Under the pieces are notes generated by a model. That model did no database searches. It saw only the letters and a list, made by a program, of their open reading frames with translations, and was not told the origin of the DNA. 64,000 bases of DNA, taken from the NCBI GenBank assembly GCA_019279435.1, contig JAAALK010000869.1, positions 78,999-142,998 on the forward strand, read 5' to 3'. Of the stretch, positions 35,149-45,930 are shown in pieces. Position 1 is the stretch's first letter. Each line of letters begins with the position of its first letter. A program made the position numbers and the translations under genes. Source of the stretch: Zizania palustris. Its lineage: Eukaryota > Streptophyta > Magnoliopsida > Poales > Poaceae.

Positions 35149-35566
35149 TCTCTACTATTATAAAGCGGCTACTTTTCCGTGTCCTCCGTCCGCAAGCCCA
35201 GTACGTGCCTTCTCACTTTCCATAAAAAACCAATCAAAATTTATACCCTAAAAACACCGGTATCTAACCCGCTGCAACTGCCCGGCCACGGAGGGCGACG
35301 TGCACCCCACCCCTGTGCAACCGTGCCCCGCCCCCTGTGCAACCGTTCTGCATGCAACACATGCATGTGCGCGCAGCGCAGGGATGGCTGCGTGAGAAAG
35401 AAAGAGGAAAAGAAAAAAAGGAAAAAAAAAGAATAAAAAAGAAAATAAAAAACCAGAAAAAGAAAATTGTATTTATATTTCAGTCTTTTAATTTATGTAT
35501 TTTGCGCGGAAGCAAAAAACTTATTATAAAATAAGATTATGTTGCAAAGCATAGGCCTCTGACTAG
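35149..35566 (+). mobile_element. Small non-autonomous Helitron
   Basis: A 418-bp element begins TCTCTACTATTATAAAGCGG and ends CTCTGACTAG, the TC...CTAG termini of plant Helitrons. It sits between A (35148) and T (35567), the expected AT target. The 3' end GTTGCAAAGCATAGGCC resembles the GTTGCAACGCACGGGC terminus common in grass Helitrons, with a weakened TATG/CATA stem. There are no terminal inverted repeats and no Rep/helicase coding. Confidence 0.75.
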
Positions 35567-36271
35567 TATAAGATTAAATCTATATCTTATCTCTTCAATC
35601 TATCTATATATAAGAAATATATAAGGGCTAAGTAAAACTTCGGATTTTTAAATAATAAGTAAACTGTTTTTTGGTACGGAGATTATAAGTATGATTAAGT
35701 AGTACGGCTGCACTCTAAGTCCAATGACACGTGTAAACCACATGATTCTTTGCCACGTTTTGTCAATAAATATCGTTGACATTACGCTAGCAGGTTTGAA
35801 TAAACTCGAAGGGCTAATCGGAAGAAAAGATTGATTGTGGACTGAATTAGACCTCTGAATAGGATAATGGTTTTATATCAGTTCGAAGTATGTCTCAATA
35901 TGTGAATGAATCCCCTTATTACGATAGAAGGATGAGATATTTATATGCAGAAATCCAACGAGAAAATACTATTCTATCATTTAGTTACAACTGTCATAGT
36001 TACTCTATTCATAAGGCCCCATAAGGGAAAAATGGTAAGCGCATGTGTGAACACATTGATAAAGCGAACGTCTTGACCTATTTTACAGCACCCCTTCAGA
36101 GCCGAGGCCTTTGGGAGGCAGCGAGATTACGGGGGCCACCGGGACGCTTGAAGGCTCTAGATTCCACCTCGTGCGTCGTTGTTGGAGCTAGCGCCAAGGG
36201 CTTTGAGCATCCTCCTTCGAAGTGCCGCAATGACGACAGAAGGTTTCACATCTTGTGTGCTTCGAAGTTGT
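35567..36271. other. Repeat-like intergenic sequence, possible LTR retroelement remnant
   Basis: The section 36,090-36,270 carries CTTCGAAG-type motifs and a GGGGGCCACCGGGACGCTTG block similar in style to LTR leaders of grass retrotransposons. I found no TG...CA pair, so this is only suggestive. The hAT element at 36280 is inserted into it. Confidence 0.3.
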
Positions 36272-36279
36272 CTACCTAG

Positions 36280-36840
36280 CAAGGATCTGGGATTCAATTG
36301 AGGAAAAAATTCGGTCGCCACCGAAATAGAAGAAATTCGGAAAATTCGAACAAAATTCAACCGAAATGGCTACAAAATTTGAAACATTTTGGAACATGAC
36401 AGGAGTAAGAAAAAACAACCCGAATGAAGCACATTCACTGAGAAAAAATCATAAAGGGTAAAAGAAAAGCAACAACACACAGGTTGCCGAACTCCTCCAA
36501 TTACTTCTTGATTTTACTTAAATGCTTGCCACCGGTTCCCGCACATAACCGCATGATTTGGGGACATTCGTTGATTCCCTGCTATCTTTTAATCGCAATC
36601 ACAGGAGTATGGACTCTACTGAGCAGTCGGTAGGGAAGGGGAGAAGGAAATAAAGCTAGGTTTTTTAACTGATAATGGACTTTTATAGATGCATATTGTG
36701 GGCTTTTTTATACCTTGGACTGAGCTGAAAATTTAAATTGGGCCGAAATTTTTTAGCCGGTTTTTAAAAATTTCGGACCGGGCCGAATTGAGTGAATTTC
36801 ACCGAAATTCGGCCCACTCGGCCCGAATCCCAGAACCGTG
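36280..36840. mobile_element. Non-autonomous hAT transposon with perfect 8-bp target duplication
   Basis: A 561-bp element begins CAAGGATCTGGGATTC and ends with the complement of CACGGTTCTGGGATTC, a 16-bp inverted repeat with two mismatches. CTACCTAG flanks both sides (36272-36279 and 36841-36848), an exact 8-bp duplication. Subterminal AAATTCGG/CCGAAATT motifs recur at both ends. No transposase coding is present. Its termini differ from the hAT element at 27169, so it is a separate family. Confidence 0.9.
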
Positions 36841-36848
36841 CTACCTAG

Positions 36849-37667
36849 TAGCAAGATTGATAGGATTATTTTCTCCCAACAGTTATCATACTAGATTATT
36901 AAATTCTTTTGCTGCTATTAGGAAACTTAAGAATATCTTGCTACACTTTTTAAATCATTTACACACAAGATCAAAAAGAATATTACCACAATTTACAATT
37001 TAGACAGTAACTAAACATATATCAATAATCAAATTTATCTAACTTTGGCAACCTCTACATCATATCTCTCTCTAGCCATGTCTGGTACGGCTTTGTTAGT
37101 TGTAAAGTCAATTTGTGACAGAATTTTGTCGTTTGGCAGCACTATAGCTTTTTCTGTAGTAGGATCTGTGCCGAAGAAGGGCTGCGCCTGTGTTCCATAA
37201 TTTTTAGAGCGAAGGATGCAGCTGCAGCTGTAGCGTGCCATCTTGACCGCCAAGATCTGCAGAAAGCGTAGCAGCGTCTTCGGTAAAAAGAAGAGGAAAA
37301 AAAGCTGATATTTTGGTAGGTATGTTCTTCTACTGTAGGGTGCAGAAACCCACCAAGCCGATTCGAACGCCGCGCATGCGCGCGCGCGCGCTCGGAGCAC
37401 ACGTCGGTCGCGACGTGAGCCGAGCCGAGCTGAACACGCCGTCTCGCGCGGCGCGGACACGGCAGAGCGGAGGGAAGGGGGCGGCAGCGGGCAGCCATGG
37501 CTGTGGCTCCGCCCAACCTCATCATCACCCGTCTCCCCCTTTCGTCTAGACACCCATCATTGCGGCACTCCACCTTCCCCCCTCGATCTCAGATCGTGTC
37601 TCTCCTCGGCCGTCTCCGTCTGCTTCCTCGACGACTCCTCGTTTTCTCTCCTTCTTGCGCCGTGAGC
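36849..37667. other. Intergenic and promoter region of the BPS1-like gene
   Basis: An inverted pair GTAGCAAGAT...ATCTTGCTAC spans about 36,846-36,945. A minus-strand frame ending KAVPDMARERYDVEVAKVR (to 37,038) has no similarity I recognise. From 37,370 to 37,560 the sequence is CpG-rich upstream DNA of the next gene. Confidence 0.35.
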
Positions 37668-37675
37668 TATATATA
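37668..37675 (+). promoter_or_regulatory. TATA box of the BPS1-like gene
   Basis: TATATATA lies 68-75 bases upstream of the ATG at 37743. It also lies 11 bases before another in-frame ATG at 37686. A start site about 30 bases downstream of TATA would exclude the 37686 ATG from the mRNA, which decides the start in favour of 37743. Confidence 0.65.
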
Positions 37676-37742
37676 GCCACCCGGGGTGGTGCTTCGCTTC
37701 CCAGCCGCCACACCGACTTCCTTGATTTTGCGGGCCGGCGCT

Positions 37743-38852
37743 ATGAACGCCTTCTTCACGTCCCTGGCGCGGGGGCTGGACGAGCTCAGCGGCGGCAGCG
37801 GCGGGCTGTCGTCGCTGCCGGCGCTGCTCCGGGCGGCGGCTCTGCTCAGGGGTTTGCACTCGCAGCTCACGCTGCTGGTGGAGCAGCTCCACCTGCCACC
37901 CGGCGGCAGGTGGCTCGACGAGTACATGGACGAGACCGCGCGGCTCTGGGACGCCTGCCTCGCCGTGAAGCTTGGCCTCGCCGCCGTCGAGCGCTACGGC
38001 GCGGCCGCGGCCTGCGCCGCCGCAGCCATGGAAGATTGGCTCCAGGATCCTTCCCCTCTCTCCACTCGCCAGGTTGGTAGCAGAAGCATCTTGTCCTGCT
38101 GTTCGAAGCCTCTCTCTTTTTCTGCAACGCCAATAATGGCGCTTCCTCCGTTTCTTCGAAAGTTTTTTCTATGTTTGTATATGATCGCCATGTGTTCTTT
38201 GGATGCTCTGTTTTTATGGGAACTTGTCTGGTTGGTGTAGGTGATGAGGGCGATCTCTGCGTCGAGAAGGGAGGCCATGGCGGCGGAGGAGGAGAACAGG
38301 GCGCTGTCGGAGGCAAGGATCGCGCCGCTGTCGCTGCAGCTGGACGAGCGGCTGCTGCTGCGCGCCGCGGACGCGAGGCTCAGCGGCTTTAACGGATTCC
38401 GCGGGCTCCTCTACGCGCTGCACCACGCCAGTTCTCTGCTCCTGCTGCTGCTCGCCAGCGGCGCCGTCGCTTGCGCGGGCACCGGGCCGTGCTCGGCTGA
38501 GGGCGCCGCGGACGCCGGCGGGTTCATGGCGTCCATCGCAATGCTGCAGCAGAGGATGGCGGAGGAGGCCGAGGCCGACGGCGCCGGGCCGCCGGGGATC
38601 AGAATGTACGAGTTCCGGTGCGCACGCGCCGCCGTGGAGGCCGCGCGGGAGGAGGTGGAACGCGCCGTCGCGGCTGCGGGTCCCCGCAAGTGCGAGGACT
38701 CGCACGGCGGCGTCAAGGACAAGGTGGACGAGCTCAAGGCGTGGCTCGACGTGCTCCGGACCGGCACCGACGGCCTCGTCTGCCAGCTCGACGACTTCTT
38801 GGACGACATTGTCGAGGGCAGGAAGGAGCTCTCCGACCTGTGCAGCCACTGA
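37743..38852 (+). CDS. BPS1 (BYPASS1)-like protein, 313 aa, 2 exons
   Basis: Exons: 37743-38072 (110 codons, donor CAG|GTTGGT) and 38241-38852 (acceptor GTGTAG|GTG, stop TGA), phase 0. The N-terminus MNAFFTSLARGLDELSGG and the segment EQLHLPPGGRWLDEYMDETA, RLWDACLAVKLGLAAVERY match the plant BPS1-like layout: an N-terminal helical part, then W(L/V)D-Y-D, L-D-C. The rest is almost all helical, with a hydrophobic stretch ASSLLLLLLASGAVACAG (about residues 175-195) and a C-terminal helix VDELKAWLDVL...CQLDDFLDDIVEGRKEL. BYPASS1 in Arabidopsis restrains a root-derived mobile signal that arrests shoot growth. The role of this paralogue is unknown. No frame lesion was seen. UPF0496 proteins are the main alternative family. 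Confidence 0.8.
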
Positions 38853-40558
38853 TACACCCATCCCCCTTCCCACAATCCCTTCTCACTGCACCACAGCACA
38901 ACACATCATCATCGCCATGGATGATGCTTGTTGCTTGCTCCACATACTAGTACTTAATGTCGTAGCAGCGTCTTCAGCAAGTAGTACTACTTCCCCATCA
39001 ATGGCGAGCGAGAGACAGACAGTGTGTCACAGCATTTTGGTCATGATGTCGTTGTTCCTTCCTGTTGCTGCGTCTCTGCCATGAAAGGAGAGGGATGATG
39101 GCGAAGAGAGAGACATCTTGTTGCACAACGAAAGGTTGCCCATCATCAGATCGAGTCTTGTCACGATGGAAAAAATGGGCAGACTTTGGTTCTCTACTTC
39201 TCTACCAGCTTCAGCTTCAAGAGTCCAATTCTTGTTTAAAAATTTAATTTTTATGTATAACTGAACGTTTACGTGATTCTCTCACAAAAGATCGAGTGGG
39301 TTTTCAATGATATATAAGCAAATTTATTTTTTTAAAAAAAAGTTTGTGAGATAAGCAGGAAGCATCTACATGATAATCACGCTCACCATACTAATTTATT
39401 TTGCGTGTCCTTTAAAAAGCTAAGAAACAGCGTGGTGTGTGGCTTAAGACAGGATTTAGAACATGAGATATTTTAAGAGCCTTGTGACTAATGATCAGGT
39501 GATAGCGTTACTCCGACAACCTCAGCTGTAATGTCAAATCACCGTCTCATGCACTGACGTCCATTATAAGATGTTAAATTTAATGTTAGGTTATAATATT
39601 ATAGGGCTTAGATTGTAACTAAGTCACACTGTCTGTTCGTTTTGATTACACATTTCTATTGGCAACTTCTTTTTGAAGGTTGGTCGCTTGATTACTGTGA
39701 AATTTGGAACGGAGAAAAAATGAGCTGGGTGTACATTTATTAGCACCCATTTTGCGGGTGCCACTTTGGGCCAACCACTGTTCGTTAATCGTTACAAGAA
39801 GGCTTGAAAGGATGTGTGAAATGGCAAGATCTCCAGCCTCTTTATCGCAATTGCTTTGTTCCCTTACCCTAGTGGTCATCAGTTCTTTACTGGTAGTGGC
39901 GAGTTCACTTCCTCTTAAGCCATCATTAAGGGCTCCACTACAGCAAGAATAGGAGGAGAAAAGGGATTGAGATTCCTTATATCCCCTGCCTGACAAGGGG
40001 AAAAAAGAAAAGCTTAAGTAATCTTTCATATCAGGAGATGCCAGGCACGGAGAGATGTGTGTGTGTGTGTGCGTGCGAGAGAGATGAACAACCCAAACAC
40101 ATACTGCTACTGCTACTGCAACTGGGAGGAGTCTAGCTTTTGGTGTTTGTCTGATTGTATTGATGTCCCAAGAAGCAGCAGATGGTCGCAATGATTAAAG
40201 GGGTTGTGGAACGGCAGCTAGAAGCTGCGCCGCTTTCTTCTGCGCATTGAAGGAAAGGAGCTCCGGCTACCGGCTTTCTTCGCCGAGCTCGCCCGATCGA
40301 TCGACCGATCGGACGCCAGCCGCAAAACCATCATTTGATAACGGAGCCGAGAGAGGGTCAAAGAGGAGATGATAGCCCAACTCAGGTGAAACTAGAATTA
40401 GGCTGCTACCAAATTCTCATGATGGTTTCCCCCTCTGCAGCATACAGAGTAGCATGATGACACCCTGTACTGTGCTCGATTTACATCGTTTTGCAACTGG
40501 TAGTACATATCTTGACATCCATATCAATGTGTCAGTTCTAGACTGCTAGTGCTACTAA
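38853..40558. other. 3' flank of the BPS1-like gene and intergenic
   Basis: The first few hundred bases are presumably 3' UTR. A (GT)n tract lies at about 40,056-40,072, followed by GAGAGAG. No further gene is seen. Confidence 0.4.
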
Positions 40559-40902
40559 GGGGGTGTTTGGATACAGGGGCTAAATTTTAGCCCCTGTCAC
40601 ATCCAATGTTTAGATACTATTTTGGAGTATTAAATATAGACTATTTACAAAACTCATTCATAATCGGTGGATTATTCACGAGACGAATCTAATGAGCCTA
40701 ATTACGTCATGATTTGACAATGTGACGCTACAGTAAACATTTGCTAATTATGGATTAATTAGGCTTAAAAAAATTGTCTCACGAATTATCCTCCGATTCT
40801 GTAATTATTTTTCTAATTAGTTCACATTTAGTCCTTCAAATTGATGTCCAAACATCCGATGTGACACGGGCTAAAATTTAGCCCCTGGATCCAAACACCC
40901 CC
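40559..40902. mobile_element. Tourist-like MITE, family A copy 2
   Basis: A 344-bp element with termini GGGGGTGTTTGGATACAGGG and the complement of GGGGGTGTTTGGATCCAGGG. Both ends continue into GCTAAATTTTAGCCCC. TAA flanks both sides (40556-40558 and 40903-40905). The ends are nearly intact, making this the best-preserved family A copy. Confidence 0.9.
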
Positions 40903-41333
40903 TAAATAACACACATTGAAATGTCTTCTCTAGGTTAGGCAATCAACACATGAAGGCACAGCACACCTGAGCCAGCTAAATACAGTATTACCAAACTGAA
41001 AAGAGAACACATAAGTCGGCATAATGATGTAACGTCGAGCCCACAACATCCTAGTGTCAACACAGAACAAACGCAGGTGTGGAGTGTATGTAACACGGAG
41101 GAAAATTATCTATGGAGTATTATAAAAAAACGTTATAGGAAGGTTCACTACGTACATAAAACGTAGAAAGGGTACACGATAGCTTAACAGTCAACACCAA
41201 TTTCCCACAAAAGAAAAAGAAAATTTTCCTACTCTGCTGCTGTTGAATGAAAGAGATTTTGGCAATGTGTGAAACACTTGGGCTATTTCCTGATGAATCT
41301 GGACATCCCCACCAAGATATGTACATAGAACAT
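40903..41333. other. 3' flank of the SHMT gene
   Basis: AT-rich sequence with no frames of interest, presumably containing the SHMT 3' UTR on the minus strand. Confidence 0.4.
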
Positions 41334-44300
41334 TCAAACATCAAAACCTGGCATTGCAAACTGCGACGCAAAGTTCTCAACCTGGTTACCGAGTTCTATA
41401 ATGTCCTTATTGTTCTGTAGGCCTCTTAGAAATTCCTTCTGCATTTTCCCATGTTCTTTCAAAAGATTACTTGCTATCTGTGTGGCTCTGATGAGGAAAT
41501 CTGCGATGACCTCAAAGTCGTCCTCCAAGCAACCTCTAGTAGTCATTGCAGGTGTTCCTGCAGAAACATGACAGTAAGCAGCAGTACAATTGACTTAATT
41601 TTACAGAGATGGCAAAAGACAATAAAAAATAATCATGGTGCAGGAACTAACCAATCCGAACACCCCCAGGAGATATTGAGCCATTATCCCCATATATCGG
41701 CGTCTTATTGATGGAGATGTGGCATGCCTCGCAGACCTTCTCAAAGTTCTTCCCTGTCAAAATCAAATACAACTACATTATAAGTCACATGCGCTTCCTC
41801 AGCTTGTAAATCATAGAAATAAAACACACCAGACAATAGTTTGAGAAATTAAAGAATTGAAATCATCTATCAGACATTATATTATATTGTTATTTCAAGT
41901 TTAGTAATCTAGATTGTCATATGCAAAGACATTTCAGTTTCCTGGCAGGTACAATGAAATGGATACACACTGTGATCACAGATGTAAAAATCAGATTAAT
42001 TAAGAAAATGGTTGGCAGAATTATACCGGTCAAGCCAAAATTTCTGAGGTCCCAAAGTACCAAGTGGTTATCTGTGCCACCAGTAACCAATCTGCATTTT
42101 CTTCTGAGCAAGGCAGCCGCCAAAGCTTGAGCATTTTTCTTAACTTGTTGAATGTATGCTTTATATTCAGGTGTTGCCACCTGCTTCAGAGTTATTGCCA
42201 AGGCAGCGATATGATTATTATGGGGTCCTCCTTGCATTGCAGGAAAAACCCCAAAATTTATCCTGTCCTCAAAGTCATAATCTCTTTCATCCCCTTGAGA
42301 AAAAGATCCAGCCCGCTTCCTTAAATTTTTCCCTCTCCTGAAAAATATTATACCACCTCTGGGACCTCTTAGGTTCTTGTGAGTAGTTGAAGTGACCACA
42401 TCACAGTAGTCAAAGGGACTACGACATTCCTACAAAAGAAACAAGAACTAAACCATCAATAGACAGTAAATGCTCAACAAACAAATAGACCTCGTAGGAA
42501 TAAGAAATTTGTAACAGTACGTAGTATGAAATAATAGTATTATATAGATCAAGAGCATTGAACTAGCCAGATTGAGCAGTAGAAGCAACTTAGAAGACCT
42601 TTCTGGAGTGTTTTATTTTTTATGCAAGGGGAGAAAACTCGTCCTCATACCATGAGAGCACAGAACAGGGAAATAAAACGTTCTGGATGGAGCATGTGTA
42701 GATAGCACACAAGGGAAGGTGAAAATGCAACAGACAAATTTACCATAGTTCTAACAAAAGCTATGCTGCCTGTTTACAAATTATATAACTATGATACTCA
42801 AATGATCAAGTTTCTCAAATTTTAACAACAAATAAATATAACACTCAAATCTCAACTAGCCATATATGAAAATGGCACGAATAAATATGTAGTCAAAAAA
42901 TACTTTCATGATATTATCTTGTGGTTACTATTCAAACAATAGTGAGATGTACACCATGGAGAATGCAGTTTCTAAAAGGAGGGAGCCAAAATTACCAAGA
43001 CATAATAGTCAATAATGACAAACATGCCACCTAGGTGGCTACTTAGTTCATCACCAGGGGAAAAACATTTAGCTCGTCTGGACTTCGTGTGTGTTGGGTG
43101 GGTGTAATTCTGTTGCTGTCTTGAACTCGTGTAAACATAAGTAGAAATTTACAAAATGTTCTATAGTCAAACTCAGTTTGAATTTGACACAGCGATAACT
43201 GTTTGCAAAATAGCTTCATCAGAACTGCAGTATCAGTCTAATACTCTAATCGACAACACAAACAATAACAATAATACACATATTCAACACTCTACAGATG
43301 AAAAGGAAATATTGCATTGTGATGTTGAATGGTCAAAATCGACAGGCCTTACTAGATGGCCAAGTAGTCAATGTAGAAAAAGAAGTTGGAATCTCAATAC
43401 TCTCCTGTGAAATAAGTTCCAGGGCATCTAGCAGCAAACCATGTTAACAACTAGTTTTCCAGTTGTGATTGTCTTAATATGAGAGTTATCCTGCAGTCCT
43501 GCTACATTATGAATACAAGATAAATAATTTTTCATTGCAGGTAGTTATTTACCTTCGCGGCAACAAGCCCACTGATGTGTGCCATGTCACACATCAGCAC
43601 CGCACCACATTTATCAGCGATCATCCTCATCCGCGCAAAATCCCACTCCCTGGGGTATGAGCTCCCGCCACATATGAGAATCTTGGGGTGGAAATCCATT
43701 GCCCGTTCCTCAAGCTTGTCATAATCAATATACCCAGTCTGTGGATTCACCTTGTATGACAAGCTCTCGAAGAATATAGATGCGCCAGACACCTTCGTAC
43801 CACTTGGTGTGTAGTACCCGTGACTGACATGGCCACCGGACGGCGGTTCAAGCCCCATGATGCGGTCTTTGGGGAGGAGGAGCCCTGTGTAAACAGCTAA
43901 ATTTGCAGAAGTGCAGGAGTAAGGCTGAACGTTGACACCCCAGCAGGCGGGGTCGAGACCAAAAGCTGCGAGGGCGCGCTCGTGGCAGAGATGCTCGATG
44001 GCGTCAATGTGCTGGTTCCCGCCATAGTAGCGAGCCCCGGGATGGCCCTCGGAGTACTTGTTGGTGAGGTGGCTGCCAAGAGCCTCGAGCACTGCACGGC
44101 AGACAAAGTTCTCCGAGGCGATTAGCTCGATGCCCCGCACCTGGCGGTCACGCTCGAGCTCCATCAGAGCGTGCACGTCCGGGTCGGCCTCCGCCAGTGC
44201 CTGGTTGCCCCACGCACGGACGGCGCCGCGGCGGGCCTCCAGATCCGCGCCGCGCTCCACCGTCGCCTGCCTCTTCGTTGGGCGCAGCGACGAGGACGAG

Positions 44301-44575
44301 GACGAGCAGGAGGACGCCTCTCCTCCACCACCACCGCCTCCCCCACATCCGCCGCCGCTGTAGAGAACGCGGCGTGGGCGCTTGACGCAGAGCGCGTGCC
44401 CAAGGAGGGAGAAGTGCTGGTCACCCTCCTCTTCCCCATCCTCCTCGCCTCCTCCCCCTCCCCCAACACTTCCCTCAGGCTTCGCGTCCTCCAAGTCATC
44501 GAACAGCCGCAGCGGCCCGGCGAGCGCGTGCCCGCGGGCGTGAGGGAGCGAGTGGAAACCCAGCGACAGATCCAT
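41334..44575 (-). CDS. SHMT: Serine hydroxymethyltransferase, long N-terminal form (SHM6/SHM7 clade), 583 aa, 4 exons
   Basis: Exons: 44575-43553, 42429-42027, 41753-41652 and 41557-41334 (TGA). All are GT-AG and the 1,752 nt are in frame. The enzyme interconverts serine and glycine with tetrahydrofolate using PLP. Visible family landmarks are GIELIASENFVCRAV, YSEGHPGARYYGG, NVQPYSCTSANLAV, MCDMAHISGLVAAK, and the PLP-lysine motif TSTTHKNLRGPRGG with Lys359. They continue with FPAMQGGPHNNHIAALA, TGGTDNHLVLWDL, SPGGVRIGTPAMTTRG, and a C-terminus FASQFAMPGFDV. The first ~110 residues are an extra domain, with Gly- and Glu-rich runs, a basic VKRPRR at 64-69 and a Ser run, as in Arabidopsis SHM6/SHM7. 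There is no mitochondrial or plastid presequence, so a nuclear or cytosolic location is inferred. Fusion-free and intact. Confidence 0.95.
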
Positions 44576-45243
44576 ACCTTCAAAAAAACCCTACCGATCG
44601 GATCAAACTCACCGCAACCCTAGCCCGCGAATTCGCAAAACCGTCAACAACAACAACAACTGCGGTGACAGCACCCGACGCGACAGCAGCAGAGGAGGCG
44701 GTCGGCGGCGGCGTCGGCGGCGATGAGAGGGAGAACCATGAGCTTTGGGGGAATCGGAGTTTGGAGTCTCACGGGCATGCGGCGCGGCGCGGCGCGGCGC
44801 TGGATGAAATCTGAGACGACGGGGAGAACCGGAGAAGGGGAGGTGAGGATGGGTGGTGTACTATTGATGAAGGGGAGGAAGGGTTGGTGGTGCCGTGGTG
44901 GTGGTGGTGCCGTGGTGGTGGTGGTGTGGGCGTGATGACGCGGTGCGGCCGGGCCGGGGAATGGAAGACGGACGGGGGGGAAGAACCTGGACGGTAAACC
45001 GGCTGGCGGCGGTGGTCGCTGCCGCCGCCGGCGGCACGTGCCGGTTCGTGGGCTTTGCTGGGTCGCGTTCGGGACTTGTGGTTTGGGCGAATGAGCCGAC
45101 GACTTCTTCATATGGGTTTCTGGTGATTGCAAAGTGGGCCCGCTCGAGCTGGCTGCTCGCTGACGTAGGCCCTGTTTAAAAAGGAAAAAAATGATAATTA
45201 TCTTTTTGGTATGATGTCATTCGTTCGAAGATAATTATCTATA
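44576..45243. other. SHMT leader and promoter region
   Basis: GC-rich to about 45,170, including an (AAC)n tract at 44,646-44,660 and a (GGT)n tract near 44,890-44,930, then AT-rich. It holds the minus-strand SHMT 5' UTR. No separate gene is seen. Confidence 0.4.
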
Positions 45244-45472
45244 CTAGATTATTTAGATCAATAATACGTGTGCTAGGATGGTAAAAAAACGTTTTTTACG
45301 GTGGTAAATTATCAAATCACTCTTTTAAAAAGCAGTCTGTTTTATAATCTAAAATAAAAATAGAATCCATTTCTAACTTATAGTTTTTAAATCTGAAATA
45401 AGAACACAAACTACTTCCTCAGTCAGTCAATCAACTATCTGATCTGACATTTTATTGTACTATAAAATGTTA
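45244..45472. repeat. Direct duplication, left copy
   Basis: It starts CTAGATTATTTAGATCAATA and contains TTTAAAAAGCAGTC, AATCTAAAATAA, ACAAACTACTTCCTC and CTGACATTTTATTG. The same blocks recur in order at 45732-45930, about 488 bases downstream. It directly abuts the Helitron at 45473. Confidence 0.75.
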
Positions 45473-45736
45473 CTAGCACCCGTGCTAAGCAACGTTGAAA
45501 ATTAAAAAACAATTATAAAACAGTGCAATTAAGAAAACAAAGATGGCCGACGATTGAAATGGTGGTTAGGGACAGGGAGAGGACGGCGGACCTAATGAAG
45601 TCGACATCGAGAACGGATACGGCTATCGATTACGAGGGTGGGCGATGGTGGAGCAAAAACGCACGACGCAGACTCAAGTTCGTGAGGCTATGGCTAAAAT
45701 TGCCGGTTATAGACTTTAGATTTTATATATATTAGA
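45473..45736 (-). mobile_element. Small non-autonomous Helitron, minus orientation
   Basis: A 264-bp element. Read on the minus strand it begins TCTAATATATATAAAATCTA and ends GCACGGGTGCTAG. The 3' hairpin TAGCAC-GG-GTGCTA lies just before the terminus. Flanks in that orientation are A before TC and T after CTAG, matching the AT target. It lies between the two copies of the local duplication and carries no helicase. Confidence 0.72.
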
Positions 45737-45930
45737 TTATTTAGATCAATAATATTTGTGCTAGGACGGTAAAAAATATTATTGTTTCTTGACAGTGGTA
45801 AATTATAAAATTACTCGTTTAAAAAGCAGTCCGTCTTTAAATCTAAAATAAGAATACAAACTACTTCCTCCGACAGTCCATCCTTACTATCAGAACTGAC
45901 ATTTCCATCGGACTATAATGTTGTATTTGG
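45737..45930. repeat. Direct duplication, right copy
   Basis: This is the second copy of the block at 45244-45472, with the same ordered motifs but visible divergence. At the position corresponding to the Helitron junction (ATGTT) it has no insertion, so it approximates the empty site. Confidence 0.7.

Noticed and set aside
37035..37553. Minus-strand 172-codon frame ending KAVPDMARERYDVEVAKVR
   Set aside because: The first part is CpG-rich upstream sequence of the BPS1-like gene. The last part looks coding-like but is too short and unmatched to call.
37686..37742. Earlier in-frame ATG for the BPS1-like gene
   Set aside because: It lies only about 11 bases after TATATATA, so it would be upstream of the transcription start.
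44171..44623. Antisense open frames over SHMT exon 1
   Set aside because: They are shadows of a GC-rich exon that encodes a clearly conserved protein on the other strand.
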